Source of the DNA: Propionibacteriaceae bacterium
GTDB taxonomy: Bacteria; Actinomycetota; Actinomycetes; Propionibacteriales; Propionibacteriaceae
Assembly (NCBI GenBank): GCA_030538315.1
Contig: JAUNUF010000003.1
Coordinates: forward strand, 17,500-81,499
Reading direction: 5' to 3'
Length of the DNA: 64,000 nucleotides
Shown here: one piece after another, positions 48,799-57,257 of the stretch
Position numbering within the stretch: position 1 is the stretch's first letter
Layout: every line of letters starts with the position of its first letter
Position numbers and translations under genes: made by a program
Notes under the pieces: model-generated
Database searches by the model: none
The model's input: only the letters and a program-made list of their open reading frames with translations
Told to the model about the DNA's origin: nothing

Positions 48799-49541
48799 GG
48801 CACGAACGGGGCGATCTCCACCCCCGCCTCACTCAGCGCCGCGCGCACTGAGCGGGCCAACTCCACGGCGCCGGGGGTGTCGCCGTGCGTGCAGATGGAA
48901 TCCGCGCGGAGCGTGATGACGGTGCCGTCCACTGCCTCGATCTCCCCGTCCACGGCCAGGCGCACCATCCGCTCCGCCACCCCGTCGTGCACGATGGCAC
49001 CGGGTTCAGTGCGCGGCACCAGCGTGCCGTCGGGAAGGTAGCCCCGGTCAGCGAAGGCCTCCGTCACCGTCGGCAACCCCGCCTCCTCGGCCAAGCGCAG
49101 CAACAGTGAGCCGGGCAGCCCCAGCACCGGAAGCGTGTCGTCGAAGGCCACGATGGCCTCCACCAGCGCCTTCGCGTGCCCCTCATGGTGCACCGCAGCG
49201 TTGTAGAGGGCCCCGTGCGGTTTCACGTACCGCACGCGGGTGCCCGACGCGCGGCTGACGCCGTCGACGGCGCCCAGTTGGTACAGGGTGTCGGCCACCA
49301 GCTCAGGCACGGAGACGTCGATGAAGCGCCGGCCGAAGCCAGCCAGGTCGCGGTAGGAGACGTGCGCGCCGATGGCGACCCCGCGCTGAGCGGCGCCCTG
49401 CGTCGTGGTGCGCAGCGTGAGGGGGTCGCCGGCGTGGAAGCCACACGCGATGTTGGCGGAGGTGACCACGTCGAGCATCGCGGCGTCGTCGCCGAGGCTC
49501 CAGCGCCCGAAGGATTCGCCCAGATCCGCATTGAGATCCAT
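48795..49541 (-). CDS. pxpA: 5-Oxoprolinase subunit A (LamB/YcsF family)
   Basis: Protein of 248 aa with [14 protein letters not shown] at the N-terminus, [38 protein letters not shown] and [11 protein letters not shown], the conserved polar motifs of the PxpA/LamB-YcsF fold. It begins the operon pxpA-pxpBC on the minus strand, likely together with the upstream 222-aa membrane protein gene (5 bp away). It recovers 5-oxoproline, formed from glutathione or N-terminal Gln. Confidence 0.94.
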   Translation of the reverse strand: MDLNADLGESFGRWSLGDDAAMLDVVTSANIACGFHAGDPLTLRTTTQGAAQRGVAIGAHVSYRDLAGFGRRFIDVSVPELVADTLYQLGAVDGVSRASGTRVRYVKPHGALYNAAVHHEGHAKALVEAIVAFDDTLPVLGLPGSLLLRLAEEAGLPTVTEAFADRGYLPDGTLVPRTEPGAIVHDGVAERMVRLAVDGEIEAVDGTVITLRADSICTHGDTPGAVELARSVRAALSEAGVEIAPFVP

Positions 49542-49546
49542 GGGGC

Positions 49547-50215
49547 CTACTCCTCCGCGCCGTAGAGGTGCCGGCCCAACAGGCGGCGCTCCTCCTCGAT
49601 GCGGGAGTGCAGTTCCTGGGCCATCGTGTCGAAGTGGTGGTTGCAGTTGACGATCTCACGCCGTAGCTCAACCAGCGTCTCCTGGGTGCCTTCATGCTCA
49701 ACGGCTACCGCGGCATCGCGCACCTCGTCGAGCCGCAACGCGATGCCGGCGGCGTGATTGAGGATGGTTTCGTTGTCGCCTGAGGACGTGAGGAATTCGG
49801 CCCACATGCTCAGCGCCAGCGCCAACTGCTCTCGTTCGCGCACCACCTGTTCCCTGAGCTCAGCCAGCTCCGCATGCAGCCCGGGGCTGCCCAGGCTGCT
49901 CTGGATCTCGGGTAGCGAGCGCATCACCACGTGACCGCGCGAGATCTCGCTCGCGTCCTCATCCGCCATCGCGTGCATGAACTCGGACAGCGCGAGGCGG
50001 TTCAGTGGCGCCCAGCGGCGCGCTTGGTGGCGGGCGAGCATCCGGTCGAGCACCAGGGTGGTCAGCAGGAAGGAGACCAAGCCTGCGGCCAGGCCGGCGA
50101 GGATCACCACGTTCTGCCACAGCCCGGTGGCGATGTCGATCCACAGGATCACCCCGATCACCACCACCGACCCGATGATGGTGGCGGTCCTGCTGATCTT
50201 GTTCTTGCGCTCCAT
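49547..50215 (-). CDS. Two-helix membrane protein with helical cytoplasmic tail
   Basis: Protein of 222 aa not matched to a named family. Two hydrophobic helices (about 12-28 and 35-55) near the N-terminus are joined by a short loop; the remaining 165 residues are soluble and mostly helical, with a Glu/Leu/Arg-rich coiled-coil tendency ([30 protein letters not shown]). It sits between the Nudix gene (5 bp) and pxpA (5 bp), so it is part of one minus-strand transcript. Function unknown. Confidence 0.75.
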   Translation of the reverse strand: MERKNKISRTATIIGSVVVIGVILWIDIATGLWQNVVILAGLAAGLVSFLLTTLVLDRMLARHQARRWAPLNRLALSEFMHAMADEDASEISRGHVVMRSLPEIQSSLGSPGLHAELAELREQVVREREQLALALSMWAEFLTSSGDNETILNHAAGIALRLDEVRDAAVAVEHEGTQETLVELRREIVNCNHHFDTMAQELHSRIEEERRLLGRHLYGAEE

Positions 50216-50220
50216 CGCTC

Positions 50221-50700
50221 CTACTTCCGGGAAACCTGCCAGCCGACGCTGTGCCCACCGTCGTAGGGGATCACACCGTGGAACTGCGGCCCATCATCGA
50301 ACACCAGCGGCAGGAAGTGCCTGTCACCATCCCACATCGGGAGCTCCATCATGGTGGCCACATCGTGCCAGCCCAGGGTGCCCTCCGCGTTGGATTCGGG
50401 AATGCTGCCGGTGAAGGCGGTGATGAGGAAGACGAAGCCAAACACATCGCGGCCGTTGAACCCGGGCCAGGAGACCGTGCCGCGCAGCTCCAATTCGGTG
50501 GCGTCAATCTCCGCCTCCTCCATCAGCTCGCGACGCATGGCGGCCACGACGTCCTCGCCGCGCTCCACCTTGCCGCCCAGGCCGTTGTACTTGCCCAGTT
50601 GCTCGTCGTGCGAGCGGGCCACCCTGTGGCAGAGCAGCACCCTGGAGCGATCCGGCGTGGTCACGTAACCCAGCACGGTGAGTTCAGGCGAGTACGGCAT
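50221..50700 (-). CDS. Nudix hydrolase, 8-oxo-dGTP diphosphatase-like
   Basis: Protein of 159 aa. The Nudix box is GGKVERGEDVVAAMRRELMEEAEI: the catalytic Glu residues are kept, but the usual Gly after EE is Glu (EEAE instead of EExG). It resembles MutT/NudG types that remove oxidised nucleotides, by similarity of length and of LLCHRVARSHDEQLGKYNGLGGK, which suggests YtkD/MTH1-like. Two bp separate it from the methyltransferase gene; it heads the run toward pxpA. Confidence 0.9.
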   Translation of the reverse strand: MPYSPELTVLGYVTTPDRSRVLLCHRVARSHDEQLGKYNGLGGKVERGEDVVAAMRRELMEEAEIDATELELRGTVSWPGFNGRDVFGFVFLITAFTGSIPESNAEGTLGWHDVATMMELPMWDGDRHFLPLVFDDGPQFHGVIPYDGGHSVGWQVSRK

Positions 50701-50702
50701 GG

Positions 50703-51830
50703 CTAGATTCTCCTACAGACCAGCGCACGCGTGCCCTCCACCGTGCGGGCCAGGATGATCGTGGCGCTGGCGGGCCCCTTCGGCTTGAGCTGCCGGCGCA
50801 GCGTGGCCGGGTCCACCTCGATGCCGCGCTTCTTGATCTCGAGCGTGCCGACGGCGTTGTCGCGCACCCATGTCCGCAGCCGCTTAGCGTCGTAGTCCAG
50901 GACCTCCAGCACCTCGAACGTGGTGGCAAACGGGGTCTGCACCCGCTCGGCCGAGGAGAGGTACGCGATGTGCGGGTCGAGCAGCCACAGGTCACCGCCG
51001 TGCGCGACGGCGTCGAGTAGCCCGGCCCGGATGACGGCGCCGTCGGGTTCCAGCAGATAGCGGCCCACCGGTGCCACCCTGAGCTCCCTGCTGTGTTCAG
51101 GCGTGAGTTCCAGGGGGGTGTCGCCCAGCAACACCGCGCGAGAGCCCGGCTCAAGCCTGTTCCACAGCGACGCCTCCACCACATCGCCCCGGTGGCTGAC
51201 GAACATGGTCTGCACACCGTCGGGAAGGATCTCCTTGGGTACCCCTGGTCCGAGCTTCACGCAGACGAACCGCTCCCCCGCGAGGTGCTCCAGCACGAAC
51301 TCCCACGACGGCGTGAAATCCGCCACGTTCCAGGTGCGCCCCCGTGCCGTGCGGCGGGCCGGGTCGAGGAACACCGCAGCACCCGCCGGAGGGCGGGCCT
51401 CCTCGGCACGCCCGACGATCACGTCACCCCCGCCTGCGAGGTCGAGGTTGTGCTGGGCCATCGCAGCGGTCTCAGGATCCAACTCCACGGCGACGACGCG
51501 CAGGCCAGCGTCGGCAAACGCCATGGCATCTGAGCCGATCCCGCAGCCCAGATCCCACACCTCTGTGACTCCCGCGGCGACGAAACGTTCAGCGCGCCAA
51601 CGGGCCACCTCCTCGCGGGAGGCCTGCTCCCACCCGTCCGGGGTGAACAGCATCTGGGCGGCGCGGGTGAACTTCGACTCGGCCTTGCGGCGCAACGCGG
51701 CCTGCGTCAGCGCCCACGCCACGTCGTCAGCCGAAAACTGCCGCCGGAGCCGTTCTCCCGCTCCCAGGGACGAGGGATCTGCCTCTCCCATGGCCGCCGC
51801 GAGCGCGTCCACCCTACCCGCCGTCGTCAC
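50703..51830 (-). CDS. Class I SAM methyltransferase with THUMP-like C-terminus
   Basis: Protein of 375 aa. A SAM-binding domain in the middle has WDLGCGIGSDAMAF (about 106), VVAVELDPETAAMA, and the DPPY-like DPARRTARG. The C-terminal region (LEIKKRGIEVDPATLRRQL) is the THUMP-like domain seen in actinobacterial RNA methyltransferase-like proteins. Target is unknown; RNA is inferred. The GTG start overlaps the stop of the EEP-family gene (GTGA). Upstream frame extension is not supported. Confidence 0.88.
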   Translation of the reverse strand: MTTAGRVDALAAAMGEADPSSLGAGERLRRQFSADDVAWALTQAALRRKAESKFTRAAQMLFTPDGWEQASREEVARWRAERFVAAGVTEVWDLGCGIGSDAMAFADAGLRVVAVELDPETAAMAQHNLDLAGGGDVIVGRAEEARPPAGAAVFLDPARRTARGRTWNVADFTPSWEFVLEHLAGERFVCVKLGPGVPKEILPDGVQTMFVSHRGDVVEASLWNRLEPGSRAVLLGDTPLELTPEHSRELRVAPVGRYLLEPDGAVIRAGLLDAVAHGGDLWLLDPHIAYLSSAERVQTPFATTFEVLEVLDYDAKRLRTWVRDNAVGTLEIKKRGIEVDPATLRRQLKPKGPASATIILARTVEGTRALVCRRI

Positions 51831-52792
51831 GTGGGAATCCCGGTATGGGCCACCAGCCCCAAGTGGTCGGTGCCGTCGATCTGCACGGTCTGTGGCGCCC
51901 ACCCCAGCACCTCGGGGCCGAGGAGATAGTGGTCGATCCGGGCGAACGTGGGCACCCACGATCCCACTGGCCACGTAGGGCGCCACCCGTCCAACGGAGG
52001 CCGCCCGCTCGAGGGGTTCTCCATGCCGGCGTCCGCGATCAGACGCATGGTGTAGTGCTGATCAATGGCGTTGAAGTCGCCCACCATGATGAACTGCTCA
52101 CCACGGTGCCGAAGAGCGAGGTCTCGCACCGCCTCACCATCACTGGTCCACGCATCCGCCCCCACCTGCGGAGGGCTCGTGTGGATGCCGGCCACCACCC
52201 ATTCGACGTCAGCCACGGTGGTGGACACGACGATGTTGTCGAACCGGGTGTCCGGTAGCCGCTCCACCTCAGTGATGGCCTGCCGCCCCAGGATCATGGT
52301 GCCGCCAGCATCCTCACGGATGGTTCCCACCTTGTGCGGGTACTCCTCGGCGATGCCAGCTGCAGTGAGCCCCTCGTCGAAGGCGGCGGTGTGCTCCAGG
52401 AAGATCAGGAGATCTGGGCTGTGCTCCTCGACGGCGGCGTGAACCTGGTCAAGATCCGCCCGGCCGTATTGGGTGTTCAGCATCAGCACCGTCAATCCTC
52501 GATGGGCCGGCGCAACGTCCATCACGACGGGCCACTTCGGGAGAAGCCCCCACCCGAAGAAGAGCAGCGCAACCACGAGCCCTGCCACCGCAAGTAGCCG
52601 CGGCAGACCCTCCACCAGAATGACGAGGCCCATCAGCGCCACGACGGTGGGCAACCAGAGCAACGGGATGAACGTGGCCGCGGCAATCAGGAACGGATGC
52701 CAGGTGTGCGTGACTGGAAAGAGGTCAAGTAGCAAGATCCCCAGCGCCGCAAGGGCGCCGGGGATCAGGAGAAGCCAGCCGAGAACGCGCAC
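51827..52792 (-). CDS. Membrane-anchored endonuclease/exonuclease/phosphatase protein
   Basis: Protein of 321 aa. The first 90 residues hold three transmembrane helices; the rest is the EEP (DNase I-like) domain with LNTQYG (Asn), FLEHTAA (Glu), VAGIHTSPP (His), IMVGDFNAID (Asp and Asn), IDHYLLG and the terminal TDHLGLVA (Asp-His). All catalytic positions are intact. With membrane anchoring the active site would lie outside or at the membrane; phosphodiesterase or lipid phosphatase activity is as likely as nuclease. Start GTG. It leads the methyltransferase and Nudix genes. Confidence 0.88.
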   Translation of the reverse strand: MRVLGWLLLIPGALAALGILLLDLFPVTHTWHPFLIAAATFIPLLWLPTVVALMGLVILVEGLPRLLAVAGLVVALLFFGWGLLPKWPVVMDVAPAHRGLTVLMLNTQYGRADLDQVHAAVEEHSPDLLIFLEHTAAFDEGLTAAGIAEEYPHKVGTIREDAGGTMILGRQAITEVERLPDTRFDNIVVSTTVADVEWVVAGIHTSPPQVGADAWTSDGEAVRDLALRHRGEQFIMVGDFNAIDQHYTMRLIADAGMENPSSGRPPLDGWRPTWPVGSWVPTFARIDHYLLGPEVLGWAPQTVQIDGTDHLGLVAHTGIPT

Positions 52793-52831
52793 GGCTCCAG
52801 TGTGCCAGTAGCCGGGAGCTCCCCGGCATCG

Positions 52832-54577
52832 TCAGTGCTGGTCCAGCTCGCGGGTGTCGAGCTCCACGATCTCGTCGCCCAGTTCACGCAGCAGGGCGTG
52901 GCGGGCGGCGCGGCGCTCGCGCTGCTCGATGGGATCCGGCACAGGGGCCGCCGCAAGGAGCCGCCTGGTGTACTCCTGCTGCGGGTTGTGCAGCACCTGC
53001 TCGCGATCCCCCGCCTCCACGATCTTGCCGTACTGCATCACCACGACGCGGTGGGCCAGCGAGTCGATGACGGCCAGGTCGTGCGAGATGAACAGACACG
53101 CGAAGCCGAATTCCTTCTGCAGCGTGGTGAACATCGCCAGCACCGAGGCCTGCACGGATACATCGAGCGCGGAGGTGGGCTCGTCCGCAATCAGCAGGTC
53201 TGGGCGCAGCGCCAGGGCACGCGCGATGGAGACGCGCTGGCGCTGGCCGCCGGAGAGCTCGTGCGGGTAGCGGTTGAACGCCGAACGCGGCAGCTGCACG
53301 GCCTCGAGGAGTTCGTGCACGCGAGCCTCGCGGGACTTGCGGTCTCCCACCTTGTGCACTTCGAGCGGTTCGGAGATCACGTCGCCCACAGGGAAGCGCG
53401 GGTTGAGGGAAGCGGCCGGGTCCTGGAAGATCACGCCGATGCGCTTGCGGAGCTTGCGCATCTCCGAGCCCCTCAGCGAGAGCAGGTCCTCGTCGAGCAC
53501 CCGCACCTCACCGGACTTCGATGGGATGAGACCCAGCAGCGCACGGCCGATGGTGGACTTGCCCGAGCCAGATTCGCCCACGAGGCCGACGATCTCGCCG
53601 CGGCGCACGTCGAACGACACGTCGTCAACGGCACGGAACGGCTTCTTGCCAGCCCGCTGGTACTCGACGACGAGGTTGCGCACGTCGAGCGCAGCCTCGG
53701 CATCTGGGGCCACAGGGTTGGGCGCCTCGCCGAACTGGCCGTGGCCTTCACCCAGGTGGGGAACGGCGGAGAGGAGCCGCTTGGTGTAGGGGTGTTGCGG
53801 GTGGAGCAGCACCTGCTCGACGGGGCCCCGCTCCACGATGTTGCCCTTGAACATCACCGCCACGTTGTCGGCCATGTCCGCCACCACGCCCATGTTGTGG
53901 GTGATGAGCAGGATGCCGGTATTCAGCTTGTCCTTCAGCGAGCGCAGCAGGTCGAGGATTTCCGCCTGCACCGTCACATCGAGTGCGGTGGTGGGCTCGT
54001 CTGCGATGATCACCTCGGGGTCACAGGCCAGCGCCATGGCGATGACCACACGCTGGCGCATACCGCCGGAGAGCTCATGGGGGTACTGGTTGACACGGCG
54101 TTCGGCGCCGGGGATACCCACGGCCTTGAGCAGGTCGATGGCGCGGTTCCACGCCTGACGCCCGTAGGCGACTCCGTGGACCTCCATCGACTCGATGAGC
54201 TGGTCACCGATCTTGATCACGGGGTTGAGCGCCGTCATGGGCTCTTGGAACACCATGGCCACGCTCTTGCCGCGGATCTTGCGCAGATCACGGGGCGAGA
54301 GCTTGTTGATGGTCTTGTCGTCCACCTGGGTTTGGCCCTCGATGCGCGCCGTCTTGGGCAGCAGGCCCAGCGCGGTGGTGGCGGTCACGGACTTGCCGGA
54401 GCCGGATTCACCCACGAGCGCCATGACCTCGCCGGGCTCCACCGAGAGGGTGAGGCCCTTGACGGCGTGCACGGTGCCGAACTCGGTGCGGAACCGCACG
54501 TCGAGATCGTCGAACTTCAGAACCGGGTTCTCACCCGTGAACCGCTGGCCGGGGTACTGGTTGTCAGTCGTCGTCAT
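52832..54577 (-). CDS. Oligopeptide ABC importer ATPase, fused DppD-DppF type
   Basis: Protein of 581 aa carrying two full ABC ATPase domains. Domain 1: Walker A GESGSGKSV, signature LSGGMRQR, Walker B IIADEPTTALD. Domain 2 from about 285: Walker A GESGSGKST, signature LSGGQRQR, Walker B LIADEPTSALD. Both have the Opp/Dpp-type C-terminal region (RGPVEQVLLHPQHPYT; EAGDREQVLHNPQQEYT). It drives the two permeases encoded just upstream. Start ATG at 54577; a TTG one codon earlier is possible. Last gene of the operon in the minus-strand direction. Confidence 0.94.
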   Translation of the reverse strand: MTTTDNQYPGQRFTGENPVLKFDDLDVRFRTEFGTVHAVKGLTLSVEPGEVMALVGESGSGKSVTATTALGLLPKTARIEGQTQVDDKTINKLSPRDLRKIRGKSVAMVFQEPMTALNPVIKIGDQLIESMEVHGVAYGRQAWNRAIDLLKAVGIPGAERRVNQYPHELSGGMRQRVVIAMALACDPEVIIADEPTTALDVTVQAEILDLLRSLKDKLNTGILLITHNMGVVADMADNVAVMFKGNIVERGPVEQVLLHPQHPYTKRLLSAVPHLGEGHGQFGEAPNPVAPDAEAALDVRNLVVEYQRAGKKPFRAVDDVSFDVRRGEIVGLVGESGSGKSTIGRALLGLIPSKSGEVRVLDEDLLSLRGSEMRKLRKRIGVIFQDPAASLNPRFPVGDVISEPLEVHKVGDRKSREARVHELLEAVQLPRSAFNRYPHELSGGQRQRVSIARALALRPDLLIADEPTSALDVSVQASVLAMFTTLQKEFGFACLFISHDLAVIDSLAHRVVVMQYGKIVEAGDREQVLHNPQQEYTRRLLAAAPVPDPIEQRERRAARHALLRELGDEIVELDTRELDQH

Positions 54578-54580
54578 CAA

Positions 54581-55555
54581 TCAGTCCATCTGCTGGCGGG
54601 GGTCGAAGGCATCGCGGAGGCCGTCACCAATGAAGTTGACGCACAGCGCGATGGTGAGAATGAAGATGCCCGGCCACCAGAACAGCCACGGGCGGGTGGT
54701 CAACGCGTTCTGGAACTCGCTGACGAGCAGACCCAACGACGTGTTGGGCGCCTTGACGCCGAAGCCGAGGAACGACAGCGCCGTCTCCAGCAGGATGGCC
54801 GCCGAGATCAGCAGCGTGGCGTTGACGACGATGGTGCCGAGCGCGTTGGGCAGGATGTGGCGCACGATGATGCGCGGAGCGGGCGTTCCGACGGCGCGGG
54901 CCGCGGCCACGAACTCCCGCTCGCGGAGGCTCAACACCTCGCCGCGCACCAGGCGAGCCAGGCCCGTCCAGGACACCACGCCCAGCACGAGGGCAAGCAG
55001 GATGATGCTGGGGCCAGCCATACGGCCGAGCACCGCGGCGAGCACCAGGGTGGGGATGATGATGAACAGGTCCGTGATGCGCATCAGCAGGCTCTCCGCG
55101 ATGCCGCGGTAGTAGCCGGCGATGGCACCAACGGTGGTGCCGATGAACGTGGCCAGCAGGCCCACCGCGAAAGCGATGAAGAGAGACTGCTGGGCGCCCT
55201 TCATCACGAGCGCGAAGTAGTCCTTGCCAATGGTGTCCTGCCCGAAGGGGTGCTCACCAATCTGGAAGGGCCACAGCTGCAGCGTGGGCTGGCCGCCGTT
55301 GACCGGCGGGTACGGCGTGAGGTAGTCCTTGCCCCACCAGCCCGGGATGGGGCCAATGCCAATGGAGGTGTAGGCCAACAGGATGGTGAGGATGAGCACG
55401 GCCAGCGCGATCATGGCGCCCTTGTGCCGGAAGAAGCGACGGCGGACCAACTGGCCCTGCGAGTACGACTTCGTGTTGGTGGTTTCGACGTCGTCCTCGA
55501 TGGAGAAGGCGTCGCCCTCGATCTGGGCGGGGGTGCGGTTCGGATCCTGAGTCAT
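54581..55555 (-). CDS. Oligopeptide ABC importer permease (OppC/DppC type)
   Basis: Protein of 324 aa with six helices. The N-terminal cytoplasmic region QGQLVRRRFFRHKGAMIAL leads into helix 1, and the EAA loop reads REFVAAARAVGTPAPRIIVRHILPN, the contact to the ATPases. GEHPFGQDTIGKDYF is a family landmark. AGGAG precedes the ATG. It begins 12 bp after the OppB-type permease gene and ends just ahead of the ATPase gene, so they form one transcript. Confidence 0.94.
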   Translation of the reverse strand: MTQDPNRTPAQIEGDAFSIEDDVETTNTKSYSQGQLVRRRFFRHKGAMIALAVLILTILLAYTSIGIGPIPGWWGKDYLTPYPPVNGGQPTLQLWPFQIGEHPFGQDTIGKDYFALVMKGAQQSLFIAFAVGLLATFIGTTVGAIAGYYRGIAESLLMRITDLFIIIPTLVLAAVLGRMAGPSIILLALVLGVVSWTGLARLVRGEVLSLREREFVAAARAVGTPAPRIIVRHILPNALGTIVVNATLLISAAILLETALSFLGFGVKAPNTSLGLLVSEFQNALTTRPWLFWWPGIFILTIALCVNFIGDGLRDAFDPRQQMD

Positions 55556-55567
55556 TTTCGAAGCTCC

Positions 55568-57088
55568 TTAGCGCGCGATCCGCGGGTCGAGGAAGGCGTA
55601 GGCGATATCGGCCAGCATGTTCATCAACACTGCCGCCGTACCGGTGACGAGGAAGAACGCCATCACCGGAGCGGGGTCAACTTCCTTCAATCCGACGTTG
55701 AACAACTGCCCCATGCCCTGCCAACCGAACACGGTCTCGGTGATCACGGCACCGCCGATGAGACCGGCGAAGTCGAAGGCAACGATGGTGGCCAGCGGGA
55801 TCAGCGAGTTGCGGAACGCGTGCTTGGTGATGACCTTGCGCTCAGAGATGCCCTTGGAGCGGGCGGTACGGATGTAATCCTGGTTGAGCACGTCCAGCAT
55901 CGACGCGCGCGTGTATCGGGTATAGGCGGCAATGGAGATCAGCGTGAGCACGATCGTGGGCAGCGCGATGTGCGCCAGCGCGTCGATGCTGTGCATCCAG
56001 AACGTTGAATCGTAGTTGGGCGTCTCCGAGCCGATGGTGGGGATGGGACGCGGCTTCTCCTTGAGGTACTTGGCCCAGTTGCTGAGCAGGAGGTCGCCCA
56101 TCGCCAACAGCGAGGCCACCACCGCCCAGACGAAGGAGGAGCTCATCGCCTGCTTCCGCGAGAAGCCACCCCACAGCCAGCCGCTGATGAGGGCAATGGC
56201 GATGGCGGCCAGCAGGCACAGGGCCAGCAGGCCCCATGAGGGGTTGGTCATGAGTTGGCCGCGCAGCAGCCCGTAGCCGACGATGCCGAGGATGGCGGTG
56301 GTGCCCACGGCGTTGCGCACCTGCTTGTTGAGGAAGCCGGAGGTCATGGCCACGATGAGCGCGGCCAGCGCGAGGGTGACGACGGCGAAGATGGGCAGCC
56401 CGATCGACGGGCGACGGAACCAGGTGACCGCGTCGAAGTAGAACAGCGCCCCGCCAAAGACGACGGCTGCCACCGCGAAGTTGATGACGCGGCGCTTCCA
56501 ATCGCCACCGATGGCGGCCATGAGGATGAAGGCCAACACCACCGCGATGATCACCATCGTCAGCGGTTCAAATTGGGCTTCCTTGATCCAGTTGTTGAAC
56601 TCGATGGCGGCGTAGTGCTTCAGCAGGACGGCGAACCAGAACACCGGCAGCGAGAAGAACACAAACGCCATGAAGGTGACGGCATAGTCGAAGCCGGAGT
56701 ACTGGCGGATGGCGGTGACGATACCCAGCGTCACACCGATGATGATGGCCAGCACGGTGGCGAGCACCACCAGCCGCAGCGTGGAATCTGCCGCGGTGAG
56801 CACCATGGCGTTGACGTTCTGGCCCTTGCGGTCCACACCCAGATCACACTGGCCGATCACGCACTTGGCAGCGCCTGTGAGCCACTCCCAGTAGCGCTCG
56901 TACCAAGGCTTGTTCAACCCCATGTAGTTGATGCGCTGGGCAATCAGATTCTCTCGGTTGGGAGCGTTGGATTCTCGCAGGTCTTCGAGCGGGTCACCGG
57001 AGTTGATCGTGAGCACGAACAGCAACAGCGAGCCGAGCAGCAGAACGAGGAGCGAAATCCCCAAGCGCTTGGCGATGTATCTGATCAC
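55568..57088 (-). CDS. Oligopeptide ABC importer permease (OppB/DppB type), with membrane insertion
   Basis: Protein of 506 aa, where the type usually has about 310-330. The ends are normal: RYIAKRLGISLLVLLLGSLL at the N-terminus, STLRLVVLATVLAIIIGV, and the EAA loop DYIRTARSKGISERKVITKH with GGAVITETVFGWQGMGQL at the C-terminus. Between about residues 168 and 345 there is a block of about 180 residues with some six hydrophobic segments not expected in DppB. GTG start. It is preceded by a 170-bp gap with a strong hairpin that separates it from the binding-protein gene. Confidence 0.9.
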   Translation of the reverse strand: MIRYIAKRLGISLLVLLLGSLLLFVLTINSGDPLEDLRESNAPNRENLIAQRINYMGLNKPWYERYWEWLTGAAKCVIGQCDLGVDRKGQNVNAMVLTAADSTLRLVVLATVLAIIIGVTLGIVTAIRQYSGFDYAVTFMAFVFFSLPVFWFAVLLKHYAAIEFNNWIKEAQFEPLTMVIIAVVLAFILMAAIGGDWKRRVINFAVAAVVFGGALFYFDAVTWFRRPSIGLPIFAVVTLALAALIVAMTSGFLNKQVRNAVGTTAILGIVGYGLLRGQLMTNPSWGLLALCLLAAIAIALISGWLWGGFSRKQAMSSSFVWAVVASLLAMGDLLLSNWAKYLKEKPRPIPTIGSETPNYDSTFWMHSIDALAHIALPTIVLTLISIAAYTRYTRASMLDVLNQDYIRTARSKGISERKVITKHAFRNSLIPLATIVAFDFAGLIGGAVITETVFGWQGMGQLFNVGLKEVDPAPVMAFFLVTGTAAVLMNMLADIAYAFLDPRIAR

Positions 57089-57186
57089 GGGTATGGGTCC
57101 TTACGGGTTCTGTGTTCGAGTCAAACAAGCGCGTGTCCAACTCTGGCGCTGGCTGAGTCTACGCCAAATGGCCTGAATGGCAATGG

Positions 57187-57224
57187 AAAGGAGCAGGTGA
57201 CTTGTCGAAGTCACCTGCTCCTTT
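57187..57224 (-). terminator. 17-bp perfect hairpin between binding-protein and permease genes
   Basis: AAAGGAGCAGGTGACTT (57187-57203) and its exact complement (57208-57224) over a GTCG loop. In the direction of transcription the 3' arm ends with TTT then CC, so termination is partial at best. It lies just after the stop of the binding-protein gene (57258) and before the permease start (57088), the classical position of a hairpin that raises binding protein over permease levels. Confidence 0.85.
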
Positions 57225-57257
57225 CACAGGTCAGCGGCTAACCACTGGTGGTGCAGA

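Noticed and set aside
49845-49870. Fifth copy of the GGTCCCTGAGC repeat
   Set aside because: TTCCCTGAGCTCAGCC matches the left arm only; neither the core nor the CGAAGGGCC arm follows, so it is likely chance within coding sequence.
52802-56008. Very long open frame (over 1000 codons) antisense to the oligopeptide transporter genes
   Set aside because: High GC content leaves antisense frames open; composition is low-complexity His/Arg/Gln-rich, and the real ABC genes on the other strand have clear motifs.
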